Source of the DNA: Bordetella genomosp. 10
GTDB taxonomy: Bacteria > Pseudomonadota > Gammaproteobacteria > Burkholderiales > Burkholderiaceae_B
Length of the DNA: 64,000 nucleotides
Reading direction: 5' to 3'
NCBI RefSeq assembly: GCF_002261225.1
Contig: NZ_NEVM01000002.1
Span: 1,302,001-1,366,000 of the forward strand
A program made the translations under genes and the position numbers. The notes below the pieces were generated by a model. The model saw nothing but the letters and a program-made list of their open reading frames with translations. It was not told where the DNA came from and ran no database searches. This document shows, one piece after another, positions 45,725-54,776 of this stretch (position 1 is the first letter of the stretch; the number at the start of each line of letters is the position of its first letter).

Positions 45725-46411
45725 ATGACCACGAACACCCTTCGCAAACCCCACCCTGAGGACCAGGAACTCGTCGCGCTGTTCGCCGGCCTGGACACCG
45801 CCGGCGTATCCGACGCGCTGGACAAGCTGGGCCTGCATGGCCAGGCGCTGGGCATCCTGCCGCTGGCCGACTACCGCCGCACGGTGGTGGGCCCCGCCTA
45901 CACGGTGAAGTACGTGCCCGCCACCGTCCCCGCCGGCACGGTGGGCGACTACATCGACGACGTCGCCGAGGGCGACATCGTCGTGCTCGACAACGACGGC
46001 CGGCTGGACTGCACGGTCTGGGGCGACATCCTGACCCAATACGCCGGACTGCACGGCGTCGCGGCGACCGTGATCGACGGCGTCTGCCGCGACGTCGGCC
46101 GCGCCCTGGCCGACGACTACCCGATGTTCACCGCCGGACGCTCCATGCGCACCGGCAAGGACCGGGTGCAGGTCGAGGCCGTCAACGTCACGGTAACGGT
46201 AGGCACCGTGCGCGTGGCCGCGCGCGACATCGTGGTCGCCGACGCGAACGGCGTGGTGATCGTGCCGCGCCATCGCGCGCGCGAGGTGGCGGCCCTCGCC
46301 CACGAGATCGAAGGCGTCGAAGCCGCCATACGCGCGCGCATCGCCCAGGGCGACACCCTGCGCGCCGCGCGTGAAGCGCTGGGGTATCACACGCTGCAAC
46401 GGAAGGCCTGA
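45725..46411 (+). CDS. RraA-like protein, copy 2
   Basis: A 228-residue paralogue or partner of the preceding gene product. The active-site segment is VWGDILTQYAGLHGVAATVIDGVCRDVG, again with DGxxRD. The two proteins are clearly divergent from each other (N-terminal MTTNTLRKPHPEDQELVALF here), so they may have different substrates or form a heteromer. GAGG precedes the ATG. It is followed by a Bug protein gene, suggesting uptake of the oxo-acid or its precursor. Confidence 0.88.
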   Translation: MTTNTLRKPHPEDQELVALFAGLDTAGVSDALDKLGLHGQALGILPLADYRRTVVGPAYTVKYVPATVPAGTVGDYIDDVAEGDIVVLDNDGRLDCTVWGDILTQYAGLHGVAATVIDGVCRDVGRALADDYPMFTAGRSMRTGKDRVQVEAVNVTVTVGTVRVAARDIVVADANGVVIVPRHRAREVAALAHEIEGVEAAIRARIAQGDTLRAAREALGYHTLQRKA

Positions 46412-46506
46412 GACGGCCGCATCCGGCGGCAGCGATGACGCGGCGCCGCCGCATCGAACGCCGTACCGAACACCGTGGCAAACACGGAAAAACAAGAGGA
46501 GACACC

Positions 46507-47520
46507 ATGAATACCCGCCCCATCACGACCAGGCTGCCGCGCATCGCGGCCGGCCTGTTCCTCTCGGCGATGACGGCCGCCGCGGCCACCGCGGCCCCGG
46601 CAAGCGCGCAGGCCGCCCCGGAATCGGCGTGGCCCGCGAAACCCATCGTCCTCGTCGTCGCCTATCCCGCCGGCGGCACCTCGGACTTGCTGGCCCGCCT
46701 GCTTTCCGCCGGGCTCAACAAGCGATTCGGCCAGCCCGTCATCGTCGAGAACCGTCCGGGCGCGGGCGGCACCATAGGCACCGAGTACGTCAGCCGGGCC
46801 AAGCCGGACGGCTATACCTTCCTGGTCGGCTCCAGCAGCCCCATCACCATCGCCGGCGCCCTGTATCCGAAATTGGGCTACCAGCCGGCGCGCGACCTGA
46901 CGGACGTCGCGCCCCTGGTGGCGACGCCCTTCTTCCTTACGGTCAATGCCGCCACCGGCATGCGCACCGTGCAGGACGTCATCGACGCCGGCAAGGGCGG
47001 CAAGCTCAACTTCGGCTCCGCGGGTTCCGGGTCGCCGCAGCACATCCTCGGCGAAATGTTCAATACCGCCACGCATACCCGCTTGCAGCACATTCCCTAC
47101 AAGGGTTCCGGTCCCTTGCTCACCGACCTGGTGGGCGGCCAGGTGCAGCTCACCTTCGAAAGCCCCGTCGTGGTCATGCCCCAGGTGCAGACCGGCAAGC
47201 TGAAAGCCCTGGCCGTGACCGGCGAGGCGCGCACGCCGCTGTTTCCCGACATTCCGACCTTCAAGGAACTGGGCGTGCACGGCCTGGAGGCCCAGCCCTG
47301 GTACGGCGTATTCGGCCCTGCCCGCCTGCCGCCGGCGATCGCCGGCAAGATGAACGAAGCAGTGCAGGACATCCTGCGCCAGCCCGACGTGCAGGCAGGC
47401 CTGCGCACCCTGGGCGCGGACGCCATGCTGATGGATCCGGCCCCGTTCAAGGCCATGGTCGACCGCGACATCGCGACCTGGTCCAGCGCGGTGAAGAAGG
47501 CCGGCGCGACCATCGACTGA
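46507..47520 (+). CDS. Bug/TctC-family substrate-binding protein
   Basis: A 337-residue periplasmic binding protein. It has a Tat- or Sec-type signal (MNTRPITTRLPRIAAGLFLS, cleavage near AQAAP), then IVLVVAYPAGGTSDLLAR, VIVENRPGAGGTIGTEYVS, KPDGYTFLVG and GLEAQPWYGVFGPARLPP. GGAG lies 5 nt before the ATG at 46507. It is last in the rraA-rraA-bug block under the divergent LysR regulator. Confidence 0.94.
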   Translation: MNTRPITTRLPRIAAGLFLSAMTAAAATAAPASAQAAPESAWPAKPIVLVVAYPAGGTSDLLARLLSAGLNKRFGQPVIVENRPGAGGTIGTEYVSRAKPDGYTFLVGSSSPITIAGALYPKLGYQPARDLTDVAPLVATPFFLTVNAATGMRTVQDVIDAGKGGKLNFGSAGSGSPQHILGEMFNTATHTRLQHIPYKGSGPLLTDLVGGQVQLTFESPVVVMPQVQTGKLKALAVTGEARTPLFPDIPTFKELGVHGLEAQPWYGVFGPARLPPAIAGKMNEAVQDILRQPDVQAGLRTLGADAMLMDPAPFKAMVDRDIATWSSAVKKAGATID

Positions 47521-47651
47521 GCGCCGAGCGGCCGTGAACGAGGGGGAAGGCCGTGCGCGTCGCGCAAGACGGCGCGCCCCCTCGCGGCAACCCCTCGGCA
47601 AGCAGGTACACTCCAACTCATCCATAACGATGATGTCGATACCTGCCGTCC

Positions 47652-48146
47652 ATGTCGCATTCCTCGTCACGCCTTCGGCGCGTGCTGGTTGCCTGGCTAT
47701 ACGCCGTGGCCTTGGGCCATCTGGCCGTCAGCCTCTTCCTGACCTGGGGCGGCCACGCCGCCGTGGTGACCGACTATCTGGCCACCGTCGGGCACGCGCT
47801 GCGGCCTGACGCCGCGCCCGCGCAGGAACAGGCGCTGCAACGCTGGTGGCTGGCCCTGTTCGGCGCGACCCTGCAGAGCTATTCCCTGTTCATGCTGGCG
47901 CTGGTGCACCTGGGCAATACCTTGCGCGCGCCCGCCGCCTGGCTCGGCCTGATGGCGGGCGTGCTGCTCTGGGCGCCCCAGGACATGCATCTGTCCATCG
48001 CTTCGGGCGTCTGGATCAATCTCTGGTTCGACGCCGCCGCTCTGCTGGTCCTGCTGCCGCCCCTGGCCTGGCTGTACCGGCACGACCGCCGGTGCATCGG
48101 CACATCCCCCGTCTCCCCTCTCCCGCATCGCCCCGACCATGGCTGA
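47652..48146 (+). CDS. Membrane protein of unknown function (164 aa)
   Basis: Four hydrophobic segments: LVAWLYAVALGHLAVSLFLTW, LALFGATLQSYSLFMLALVHL, AAWLGLMAGVLLWAP and LWFDAAALLVLLPPLAWLY. The end is short, basic and His-rich. It overlaps the next gene by 8 bp, so it is translationally coupled to the membrane-epimerase fusion. No Shine-Dalgarno is clear. I do not recognise a named family; the topology suggests an inner-membrane scaffold or small-molecule handling protein. Confidence 0.7.
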   Translation: MSHSSSRLRRVLVAWLYAVALGHLAVSLFLTWGGHAAVVTDYLATVGHALRPDAAPAQEQALQRWWLALFGATLQSYSLFMLALVHLGNTLRAPAAWLGLMAGVLLWAPQDMHLSIASGVWINLWFDAAALLVLLPPLAWLYRHDRRCIGTSPVSPLPHRPDHG

Positions 48147-49581
48147 TTTCTCCGTGCTGACCCTCGCGCTCGATCTGCTGATCATCCAGGCGATCCTCGG
48201 CGCCCTCGACACGATCTACCACCATGAGCTCACCGTCGCGCTGCCCTATCGCCGCAGCGCGCGACTGGAGCTGAGCATCCACGCCATGCGCTCCTGCTTC
48301 TACGGCGTGCTGTTCCTGGGCATCGCGCACCGGGCCTTCCAGGGCGGCTGGGCCGTCACGGTGGCCGTGCTGTTCTCCCTCGAAATCTGCCTGACGCTGT
48401 GGGATTTCGTGATCGAGGACCGCAGCCGCAAACTGCCCGCCATCGAACGCATCATGCACACCGTGCTGGCCATCAACGCGGGGGCCTTCTTCGCGCTCTA
48501 CGGCATGCAGCTATGGGCCTGGTCCCACCTGCCCACGGCGCTCGCGCCCCTGGACCTGGGCTGGCGCGGCTGGGTGCTGACGCTGTTCGCCATCGGCGTC
48601 ACCGCTTCCGGCATACGCGACGGCGTCGCCGCCCTGCGCCTGCGACGCCAGCGGCCGCGCGCGAATCCCTTCGCCGGCCTCGGCCACCAGCGCGTGCTGG
48701 TGACGGGCGGCACCGGCTTCATCGGCGAACAACTCGTCGCGCAACTGCTGGAGGCTGGCCATGCGGTCACCCTGCTCACGCGCGATCCCTTGCGCGCCGC
48801 CTACCAGTTCGACGGCCGCGCCCGTTGCGTGCGCGATCTCGGCCAGCTCGCCGCCGCCGACGCCTACGACGCCGTCATCAACCTGGCCGGCGCGCCGATC
48901 GCCGGCGGCCCATGGCGCCCCGGGCGCAAGGCCAAGCTGCTCGCCAGCCGGATCCGCACCACCGAAGCCCTGCTGCAATGGCTCGCGCGCGCCGCGCACA
49001 AGCCCGCGCTGTGGGTGCAGGCCTCGGCCATCGGCTACTACGGCGTGCGCGATCCGGAGGAGCGATTGGACGAGAACGCCGCCCAGGGCGAAGGTTTCAT
49101 GGCGGAGCTGTGCGCCCGCTGGGAAGCGGCCGCGCGGCCGGCGGCGGCCATGGGCGTGCGCCAGGTGACCTTGCGCCTGGGCATCGTCTTCGGCGCCGGC
49201 GGCGCGCTGCTGCCCTTGCTGATTCCCTTTCGCCTGGGCGTCGGCGGCCGCATGGGCGACGGCCGCCAGATCATGAGCTGGGTGCATCGCGACGACGTCA
49301 CGCGCGTGATCGCCCATGCCTTCGAGGACCCCGCCATGCGAGGCGCCTACAACCTGGTGGCGCCCGACGCCGTCAGCCAGGCGGTTTTCGCCGAGCGCGT
49401 CGGCAAGATCCTGCGGCGGCCGGTCTGGCTGCACGTACCCGCGCGCCCCGTGCGCGCGATCGCGGGCGAGATGGCGCAATTGTTCTTCGACGGCCAGCGC
49501 GTCGTGCCGAACCGGCTGACCGCGGGCGGCTACACCTTTCTCTACCCCACCCTGGATCTCGCGCTGCGCGATGTCGTCTGA
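48139..49581 (+). CDS. Membrane domain fused to a TIGR01777-type NAD(P)-binding epimerase
   Basis: A 480-residue two-part protein. Residues 1-170 form about four transmembrane helices (LALDLLIIQAILGALDTIYHH, FYGVLFLGIAHRA, WVLTLFAIGVTASGIRDGV). Residues 178-480 are an extended-SDR/YfcH-like domain with the cofactor motif VLVTGGTGFIGEQL, LAGAPIAGGPWRPGRKAKLLASRI, SAIGYYGVRD and the WVHRDDV region. The usual YfcH homologues are soluble and about 300 residues, so membrane tethering is unusual. It overlaps its upstream neighbour by 8 bp, and the next gene begins 9 bp downstream. Confidence 0.85.
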   Translation: MADFSVLTLALDLLIIQAILGALDTIYHHELTVALPYRRSARLELSIHAMRSCFYGVLFLGIAHRAFQGGWAVTVAVLFSLEICLTLWDFVIEDRSRKLPAIERIMHTVLAINAGAFFALYGMQLWAWSHLPTALAPLDLGWRGWVLTLFAIGVTASGIRDGVAALRLRRQRPRANPFAGLGHQRVLVTGGTGFIGEQLVAQLLEAGHAVTLLTRDPLRAAYQFDGRARCVRDLGQLAAADAYDAVINLAGAPIAGGPWRPGRKAKLLASRIRTTEALLQWLARAAHKPALWVQASAIGYYGVRDPEERLDENAAQGEGFMAELCARWEAAARPAAAMGVRQVTLRLGIVFGAGGALLPLLIPFRLGVGGRMGDGRQIMSWVHRDDVTRVIAHAFEDPAMRGAYNLVAPDAVSQAVFAERVGKILRRPVWLHVPARPVRAIAGEMAQLFFDGQRVVPNRLTAGGYTFLYPTLDLALRDVV

Positions 49582-49590
49582 GAACGCGGC

Positions 49591-52080
49591 ATGACCAAGC
49601 CCCTGCTATACCTGCTGGCCGGCAACGGCAGCGCCACCGACTGGTGGGACGATGTCCTGCCCTGCTTCCGGCGCTATGAGGCCCGCCCGCTGGAACTGCC
49701 GGGCTTCGGCGACAATCCCCTGCCGCCATGCGCCGATCTTGCCGAGTATGCGCGAGCGCTGCTGTCCATGACGGAACGGGGCCACGCCATCGTCGCCGTG
49801 GGCGTCAACGCCCTGCTGGTCCTGCACGCGCTGCAACGGCAACCCGGCCATTTCTCGCGGACGGTGCTGCTGGCGCCGGTCGGCGCCTTCCTGTGGCAAC
49901 GGCGCCTGCCGGCCTTGATGGCGCCCCTGCCGCTGCGCAAGACCGTGCACTGGCTACTGTCGCGCCGGCCGGCCCTGTTCGCCCGCAAGTTCTCGCGGCA
50001 GCGCTGGACCGGCGAGCAATACCGCCGCATGGGCCGCGGCTACGCGCGCTGCCGCGCCTTCGTGCCGCACTGGGACCTGGTGCGGCCGGACACCGCCCTG
50101 CCCCTGCTGGAATGGGTGCGCGATCCCATCGAACTGGTCTGGGGCGACCAGGACCGGATGCTGGGCGTCGCGCAGGCGGCCGCCTGGTCCGCCATCCTGG
50201 CGCGGGCGGAACTGACCGTCAGCCTGCAACGAGGCTGGGGCCACTATCCCTGGATCGACGCGCCAGCCGAATTCGCCGGCTGGCTGGAATCGGGACCGCC
50301 GGCGCGCGGTTTCATCGCGCACACCAAGGGCGGACGGCTGCGGCTCGCCACCCTGGCGGGACAACCCGTACCGCCGGCGATCACCGTGACGGACCCGGGC
50401 GACGCGCGCTTGCCGGGGCTGTTCGCCGATCATCCCAACGCCGCCTGGGCGGTGCGTTCGTCCAGCCACACGGAAGACCAGGCCGATGCCGCCAACGCGG
50501 GCCTGCATACCACCTACCTGCGCGTGCCGGCCGCCGACGTGCCGGCGCGCATCGCCGACCTGCGCGCCAGCGGCGTCGAAGAAGCGGTGGTGCAGCGCTA
50601 CGTCGCGCCGGCGCTTTCGGGCATCGCCTTCGTGCGCCACGTGGCGGTGGAACTGGAATGGGTCGAGGGCCATCTGGAAGGCCTGGCCGACGGCACCGCC
50701 ACGCCGCGGCGCGCCGTGCTGTCGCCGCTGGGCGAGGCCTGGCGCGAAGGCGCGTTCTCGGCGTCCCACGGCTTGACCGCGGCCGCGCTGTGGCGTTTCC
50801 TGCAATCCGTATTGCGCACCTTCCACTATGTCCATGGCGATATCGAATGGGCGTGGGATGGACGGCAATTGTGGCTGCTGCAATACCGTCCCATCAGCGC
50901 CTATCCCTGGCGGCGCAACCTGACCTCCGCCAACATCGGCGAAATCCTGCCGCCGCGCCCCAGCCGGCTGACCGAATATGCCCAGCGGCGCGCGGCGGGC
51001 AGCATTCCCGCCATCATGGCGCGCTGGGATGCGCGCGTCCTGATGGACAACGAACCCTTCACCGCGACCTTCGCCGGCGCGTCCTATATCAACAGCGACC
51101 TGTTCCTGGCGCGCATGGCCGACTGGGGCATGTCGTCGCGCGGCTATGCGGCGGAGATAGGCGGCTCGGCGCCGCGCCTGCCCTGGCGTCCGCTGCGGCT
51201 GCTGCGCTCGCTGCCGCTGTTCGCGCGCATGCAGCGGCGCGCCCGCGCGCACCTGTACACGCTGGAGGCAGGACTGCGCCGCCATGACGACGAACTCAGC
51301 GGGCTGATCGCGCAAGGCGCGGACGGACAGCAACTGGCCGACTGGTTCACGCGCTTCTACGTCTTCGTCGTGCAGGGCAACCTGTGCATCGCCTCGGCGC
51401 TGGCCGGCAGCGGCGGCGACATGCTGGGACGCCCGGCCACGGCCTACGGCGATCTCGCGGACAGCCCGCACCGGGTGCCCTACGAAGCCGATCCGGCGTC
51501 GCCGCGGCCCGCGCTCGCCGCGCTGCCATTGCAGGCCTTTCCCCGATGGCCGCGCCTGATCGGGCTTGCCCATGCCTTGGGACTGCCCGGCATGCGCGGC
51601 TACTACCTGCAGGTGCGCGAGTGGTATCGCGACAACCTGATGCGGGTGTGCTTCCGCCTGCACCACGCCATGCCCGCGGCCGACCGCGCGCACTGGTTCG
51701 CGCCGCACGAGGACAGCCGCGACCGCCAGGGCAGCTTCTGGCAGGACGGGCGCGAGAGCGCGGAGCGGGCCGCCGGCTTCATGATCTACCCGGGGCGGGT
51801 GCGAGGCACGCTGGGCGCGGACATCCTGCTGGTGGATGCGCTGGAGCCCGGCATGTATGCCCGCTACCAGGCGGCGCGCGCCGTCATCGCGCGCATGGGC
51901 GGGCGCCTGTCGCACGGGTCGACGCTGTTGCGCGAACTGCGCAAGCCGTCGGCGGTGCTGCCGGACGTGGATCCGTCGTGGTTGGGCAGGACGGTGCTGT
52001 ACGAGGATGGGAAACTGGCGCTGGTCGACGAGGCCGGCGAGGCTGGCGACGGCGCCGGACAGGCTGGCGCGGCGTCCTAG
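49591..52080 (+). CDS. Alpha/beta-hydrolase fold fused to a PEP-synthase/rifampin-phosphotransferase-like protein
   Basis: An 829-residue multidomain protein. Residues 1-232 resemble an alpha/beta hydrolase, with the late Asp (VWGDQDRM) and His (GWGHYPW). The nucleophile elbow reads G-V-N-A-L, so Asn73 replaces the usual Ser. Residues about 235-435 look like a shortened ATP-grasp (PPDK-N) domain: GQPVPPAITVTD, WAVRSSSHTEDQADAANAG and the terminal LLQYRPIS. A long helical middle part follows. Residues about 740-820 resemble the swivelling phosphohistidine domain, with His775 in GGRLSHGSTLLREL. It is the third gene of a unit with a membrane protein and a membrane-epimerase fusion. Function unknown. 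A phosphotransfer or ligase-like reaction on a small molecule is inference. Confidence 0.8.
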   Translation: MTKPLLYLLAGNGSATDWWDDVLPCFRRYEARPLELPGFGDNPLPPCADLAEYARALLSMTERGHAIVAVGVNALLVLHALQRQPGHFSRTVLLAPVGAFLWQRRLPALMAPLPLRKTVHWLLSRRPALFARKFSRQRWTGEQYRRMGRGYARCRAFVPHWDLVRPDTALPLLEWVRDPIELVWGDQDRMLGVAQAAAWSAILARAELTVSLQRGWGHYPWIDAPAEFAGWLESGPPARGFIAHTKGGRLRLATLAGQPVPPAITVTDPGDARLPGLFADHPNAAWAVRSSSHTEDQADAANAGLHTTYLRVPAADVPARIADLRASGVEEAVVQRYVAPALSGIAFVRHVAVELEWVEGHLEGLADGTATPRRAVLSPLGEAWREGAFSASHGLTAAALWRFLQSVLRTFHYVHGDIEWAWDGRQLWLLQYRPISAYPWRRNLTSANIGEILPPRPSRLTEYAQRRAAGSIPAIMARWDARVLMDNEPFTATFAGASYINSDLFLARMADWGMSSRGYAAEIGGSAPRLPWRPLRLLRSLPLFARMQRRARAHLYTLEAGLRRHDDELSGLIAQGADGQQLADWFTRFYVFVVQGNLCIASALAGSGGDMLGRPATAYGDLADSPHRVPYEADPASPRPALAALPLQAFPRWPRLIGLAHALGLPGMRGYYLQVREWYRDNLMRVCFRLHHAMPAADRAHWFAPHEDSRDRQGSFWQDGRESAERAAGFMIYPGRVRGTLGADILLVDALEPGMYARYQAARAVIARMGGRLSHGSTLLRELRKPSAVLPDVDPSWLGRTVLYEDGKLALVDEAGEAGDGAGQAGAAS

Positions 52081-52433
52081 GCCGGCGGCGAGTAAGACAC
52101 CGGCGGCGGTTGGCCGCCCTGGTCGTCGCGGGTGTAATAGTCGACGCCGCTCAGGGCGAACATGATGACCAGCATCAGGCCCGCGAGCGCGCAGACCAGG
52201 CGGGGCACCGCCTGGGGCGCGGCCAGGTGCATGAAGAAGACGCCGATCAATACGGCCTTGATCCCGGCAATGAGGATGTTCAGCGGCATGTTGAGGCTGC
52301 CCAGGGGAATGTAGGCGGTGCCCACCGTCAAGGCCGCCAGGAACAGCAGCAGCGCCCATATCGCCAGCAGTCGCCGCCGGCGGCGGCGCAAGCCGTCATC
52401 CAGGATTTGGGATTCGGGATTCTCGATCTTCAT
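52077..52433 (-). CDS. ctaF: Cytochrome c oxidase subunit IV
   Basis: A 118-residue membrane protein of the CoxIV/CyoD type with three helices ([64 protein letters not shown]). The conserved GVFFMH pattern is present. It is the last gene of the oxidase operon and starts in an ATGA overlap with subunit III. Its stop codon overlaps the stop of the convergent fusion gene by 3 bp in a CTAG sequence. Confidence 0.88.
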   Translation of the reverse strand: MKIENPESQILDDGLRRRRRRLLAIWALLLFLAALTVGTAYIPLGSLNMPLNILIAGIKAVLIGVFFMHLAAPQAVPRLVCALAGLMLVIMFALSGVDYYTRDDQGGQPPPVSYSPPA

Positions 52434-53062
52434 GATGCGCGTCCCGCCAGATAAAGGATGGGAAACAGGAAAACCCATACCGCGTCGACGAAATGCCAGT
52501 ACAGGCCCACGATCTCCAGGCGCCGGGCCCACGGCGTCCCCGGCGCGCGGCCGCCCGACGCCAGGATGTAGGAAACCAGGGCCAACCCGACGATCATATG
52601 CACCGCGTGCATGCCGGTGGCGACGAAATAGACGAAGAAGAACAGGCGCATGCCCCCTGCCGAATCGGCCCCGGCCGCGTGGAAGGCCGCGGTGGGGAAC
52701 AGGCCTGCCCCGGCATCCTTGGCGTATTCGAAGCCCTTGATGGCGAGGAAGACGCCGCCGAGGAGCAGCGTCAGCCACAGCAGGCGCCTGGCCCGCGACG
52801 GCACGCCCGCGTGGCCATATTCGACCGCCAGCGCGATGGCCGCGCTGCTGCTCAGCAGGACCATGGTGTTGATGGCGCCCAGAGTAACGTCGGTCAGGCG
52901 GCTGGCCGCCGAAAAGGCCTCCAGATGATGGAAGCGCCCGATGGCGTAGGCGAAGAAGACGGGCCCGAAGAACATCGCTTCCGACGCCAGGAACACCCAC
53001 ATCGCGAGCCGCGATTTGTAGGCATGCAGGACGTCGGATGCCGAAAGCGCCGCTTCGCTCAT
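52430..53062 (-). CDS. ctaE: Cytochrome c oxidase subunit III
   Basis: A 210-residue subunit with five predicted helices. It shows the family segments [41 protein letters not shown] and the C-terminal [23 protein letters not shown]. The ATG at 53062 has GGAG 9 nt upstream. It is the only gene of the operon separated from its upstream neighbour by a real gap (73 bp), and that gap contains a dispersed repeat. Confidence 0.95.
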   Translation of the reverse strand: MSEAALSASDVLHAYKSRLAMWVFLASEAMFFGPVFFAYAIGRFHHLEAFSAASRLTDVTLGAINTMVLLSSSAAIALAVEYGHAGVPSRARRLLWLTLLLGGVFLAIKGFEYAKDAGAGLFPTAAFHAAGADSAGGMRLFFFVYFVATGMHAVHMIVGLALVSYILASGGRAPGTPWARRLEIVGLYWHFVDAVWVFLFPILYLAGRAS

Positions 53063-53077
53063 GGTGTGCCCTCCTGT

Positions 53078-53132
53078 CGCTTCGCTCCCCCCTCCCCGAG
53101 GGAGGATTCGCGCTTGGGGCGGCCCGGCGCGC
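53078..53132. repeat. Type-C dispersed repeat in the coxA-coxC gap
   Basis: CGCTTCGCTCCCCCC, TCCCCGAGGGAGG and ATTCGCGCTTGGGGCGG read in order. A diverged copy lies inside the ABC ATPase gene (39531-39579). It fills nearly the whole space between the subunit I stop and the subunit III start. Confidence 0.65.
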
Positions 53133-53135
53133 TCA

Positions 53136-54776
53136 TCACTCGTTCCCCCGTGAGTAATCGTAGGGATCATGCCCACCGTCAGGAGGCGTGTCGAAGTTCT
53201 GCGTGGGCGGCGGCGAACGCGTCTGCCATTCCAGGCCGGTGGCGCGCCAGGGATTGGGACCGGCGGGCTCGCCCCGGAACCAGGACCAGAGCAGGTAGCA
53301 CAGCGGCAACACGTAGCCGACGGCCAGCACCGCCGCGCCCAGCGAGGAGACGACGTTCAACGCCTGGAATTCCGGGGGATAGGCGTGGTAGCGGCGCGGC
53401 ATCCCTTCATATCCCAGGATGTATTGAGGAAAGAACGTCAGGTTGAAACCGATGAAGATCGTCAGCGCGGCAATGCGTCCCAAGGTTTCCGGATACCGTC
53501 GTCCGCTGATCTTGGGCCACCAGAAGTGCACGGCCCCCAGATAGGCCATGACCGCGCCGCCCACCATGATGTAGTGGAAATGGGCCACGACAAAATAGGT
53601 GTCGGTGACGTGCACGTCGATCGCCAGCGTCGCCAGGAACAGCCCGGTGAGTCCGCCCACCATGAACAGGCCGACGAACCCCAGCGCGTACAGCATGGGC
53701 GCCTCGAAGGTGATCGACCCTTTGTACAGGGTCGCCGTCCAGTTGAAGACCTTGATCGCCGACGGCACCGCGACCAGGAAGCTGAGGATGGAGAAAGTCA
53801 TATTCGCGTACACCGATTGCCCGCTGACGAACATGTGGTGGCCCCACACCAGGAAGCCGATGACGGCGATGCCCAGGATGGCGTAGGCCATGGTGCGGTA
53901 GCCGAAGACGCGCTTGCGCGCGAAGCAGGGAATGATCTCGCTGGCCACGCCCATCGCGGGCAGCACCATGATGTAGACGGCCGGATGCGAGTAGAACCAG
54001 AAGAGATGCTGGAACAGCAGCGGATCGCCGCCCAGCGCCGGATCGAAGAAGCCGATGCCGAACAGGCGCTCGGCGGCCAGCAGCAGCAAGGTAACGGCCA
54101 GCACGGGCGTGGCCAGTACCAGGATGATGCTGGTCGCGTACAGCGCCCACACGAACAGCGGCATGCGGAACCAGCCCATGCCCGGCGCGCGCATGGTATG
54201 GACCGTGACGATGAAGTTCAGTCCCGTCAGGATGGAGGAAAAGCCCACGATGAATACGCCGAACAAGGTGACGATCACGTGGCTGTGGGAAAACATGCTG
54301 GAGAACGGCGTATAGAACGTCCAGCCCGTGTCCACGCCGCCCAGCACCAGCGCGGCGAGCGTGAAGCAGCCGCCGATGACGTAGAGATACCAGCTCATGA
54401 GGTTCAGGCGGGGAAACGCCAGGTCCTCCGCGCCCAGCATCAGGGGCACCAGGAAATTGCCCAGGACGGAGGGGATGGAGGGAATCAGGAACATCCAGAC
54501 CATGATCACGCCATGCGCCGTGAACAGTTTGTTATAGGTGTCGGCGCTGACCAGGTCCCCCTGCGGCGTGACCAGTTCCAGGCGCATCAGCGCCGCCGCG
54601 CAGCCGCCGAGCACGAAGAATGCCGTGATGCTGAGCGCATACAGGATGGCGATGCGCTTGTGGTCGCGCGTCAACAGCCAGGAACGCAAGGTGTGGCCGG
54701 CGTTCAGATACGTGCGCACGGCCGGCGACGCGGGCAAGGGGGATGCCGGCGCGGCCGGCCCGGGAATGGTGCTCAT
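53136..54776 (-). CDS. ctaD: Cytochrome c oxidase subunit I (A2-type, caa3)
   Basis: A 546-residue catalytic subunit with 12 or more helices holding low-spin haem, haem a3 and CuB. Ligand regions are present: [38 protein letters not shown] and [16 protein letters not shown]. The helix VI motif reads YSHPAV, in which the Glu of A1 oxidases is replaced and Tyr/Ser precede the His. This is the hallmark of A2-type enzymes such as caa3. It starts at ATG 54776 in an ATGA overlap with subunit II. Confidence 0.96.
   Translation of the reverse strand: MSTIPGPAAPASPLPASPAVRTYLNAGHTLRSWLLTRDHKRIAILYALSITAFFVLGGCAAALMRLELVTPQGDLVSADTYNKLFTAHGVIMVWMFLIPSIPSVLGNFLVPLMLGAEDLAFPRLNLMSWYLYVIGGCFTLAALVLGGVDTGWTFYTPFSSMFSHSHVIVTLFGVFIVGFSSILTGLNFIVTVHTMRAPGMGWFRMPLFVWALYATSIILVLATPVLAVTLLLLAAERLFGIGFFDPALGGDPLLFQHLFWFYSHPAVYIMVLPAMGVASEIIPCFARKRVFGYRTMAYAILGIAVIGFLVWGHHMFVSGQSVYANMTFSILSFLVAVPSAIKVFNWTATLYKGSITFEAPMLYALGFVGLFMVGGLTGLFLATLAIDVHVTDTYFVVAHFHYIMVGGAVMAYLGAVHFWWPKISGRRYPETLGRIAALTIFIGFNLTFFPQYILGYEGMPRRYHAYPPEFQALNVVSSLGAAVLAVGYVLPLCYLLWSWFRGEPAGPNPWRATGLEWQTRSPPPTQNFDTPPDGGHDPYDYSRGNE

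Noticed and set aside
48498..49479. Long minus-strand frames opposite the membrane-epimerase fusion
   Set aside because: They are Arg/Gly/Ala-rich shadow translations lacking start signals or domains, while the plus strand has clear motifs.
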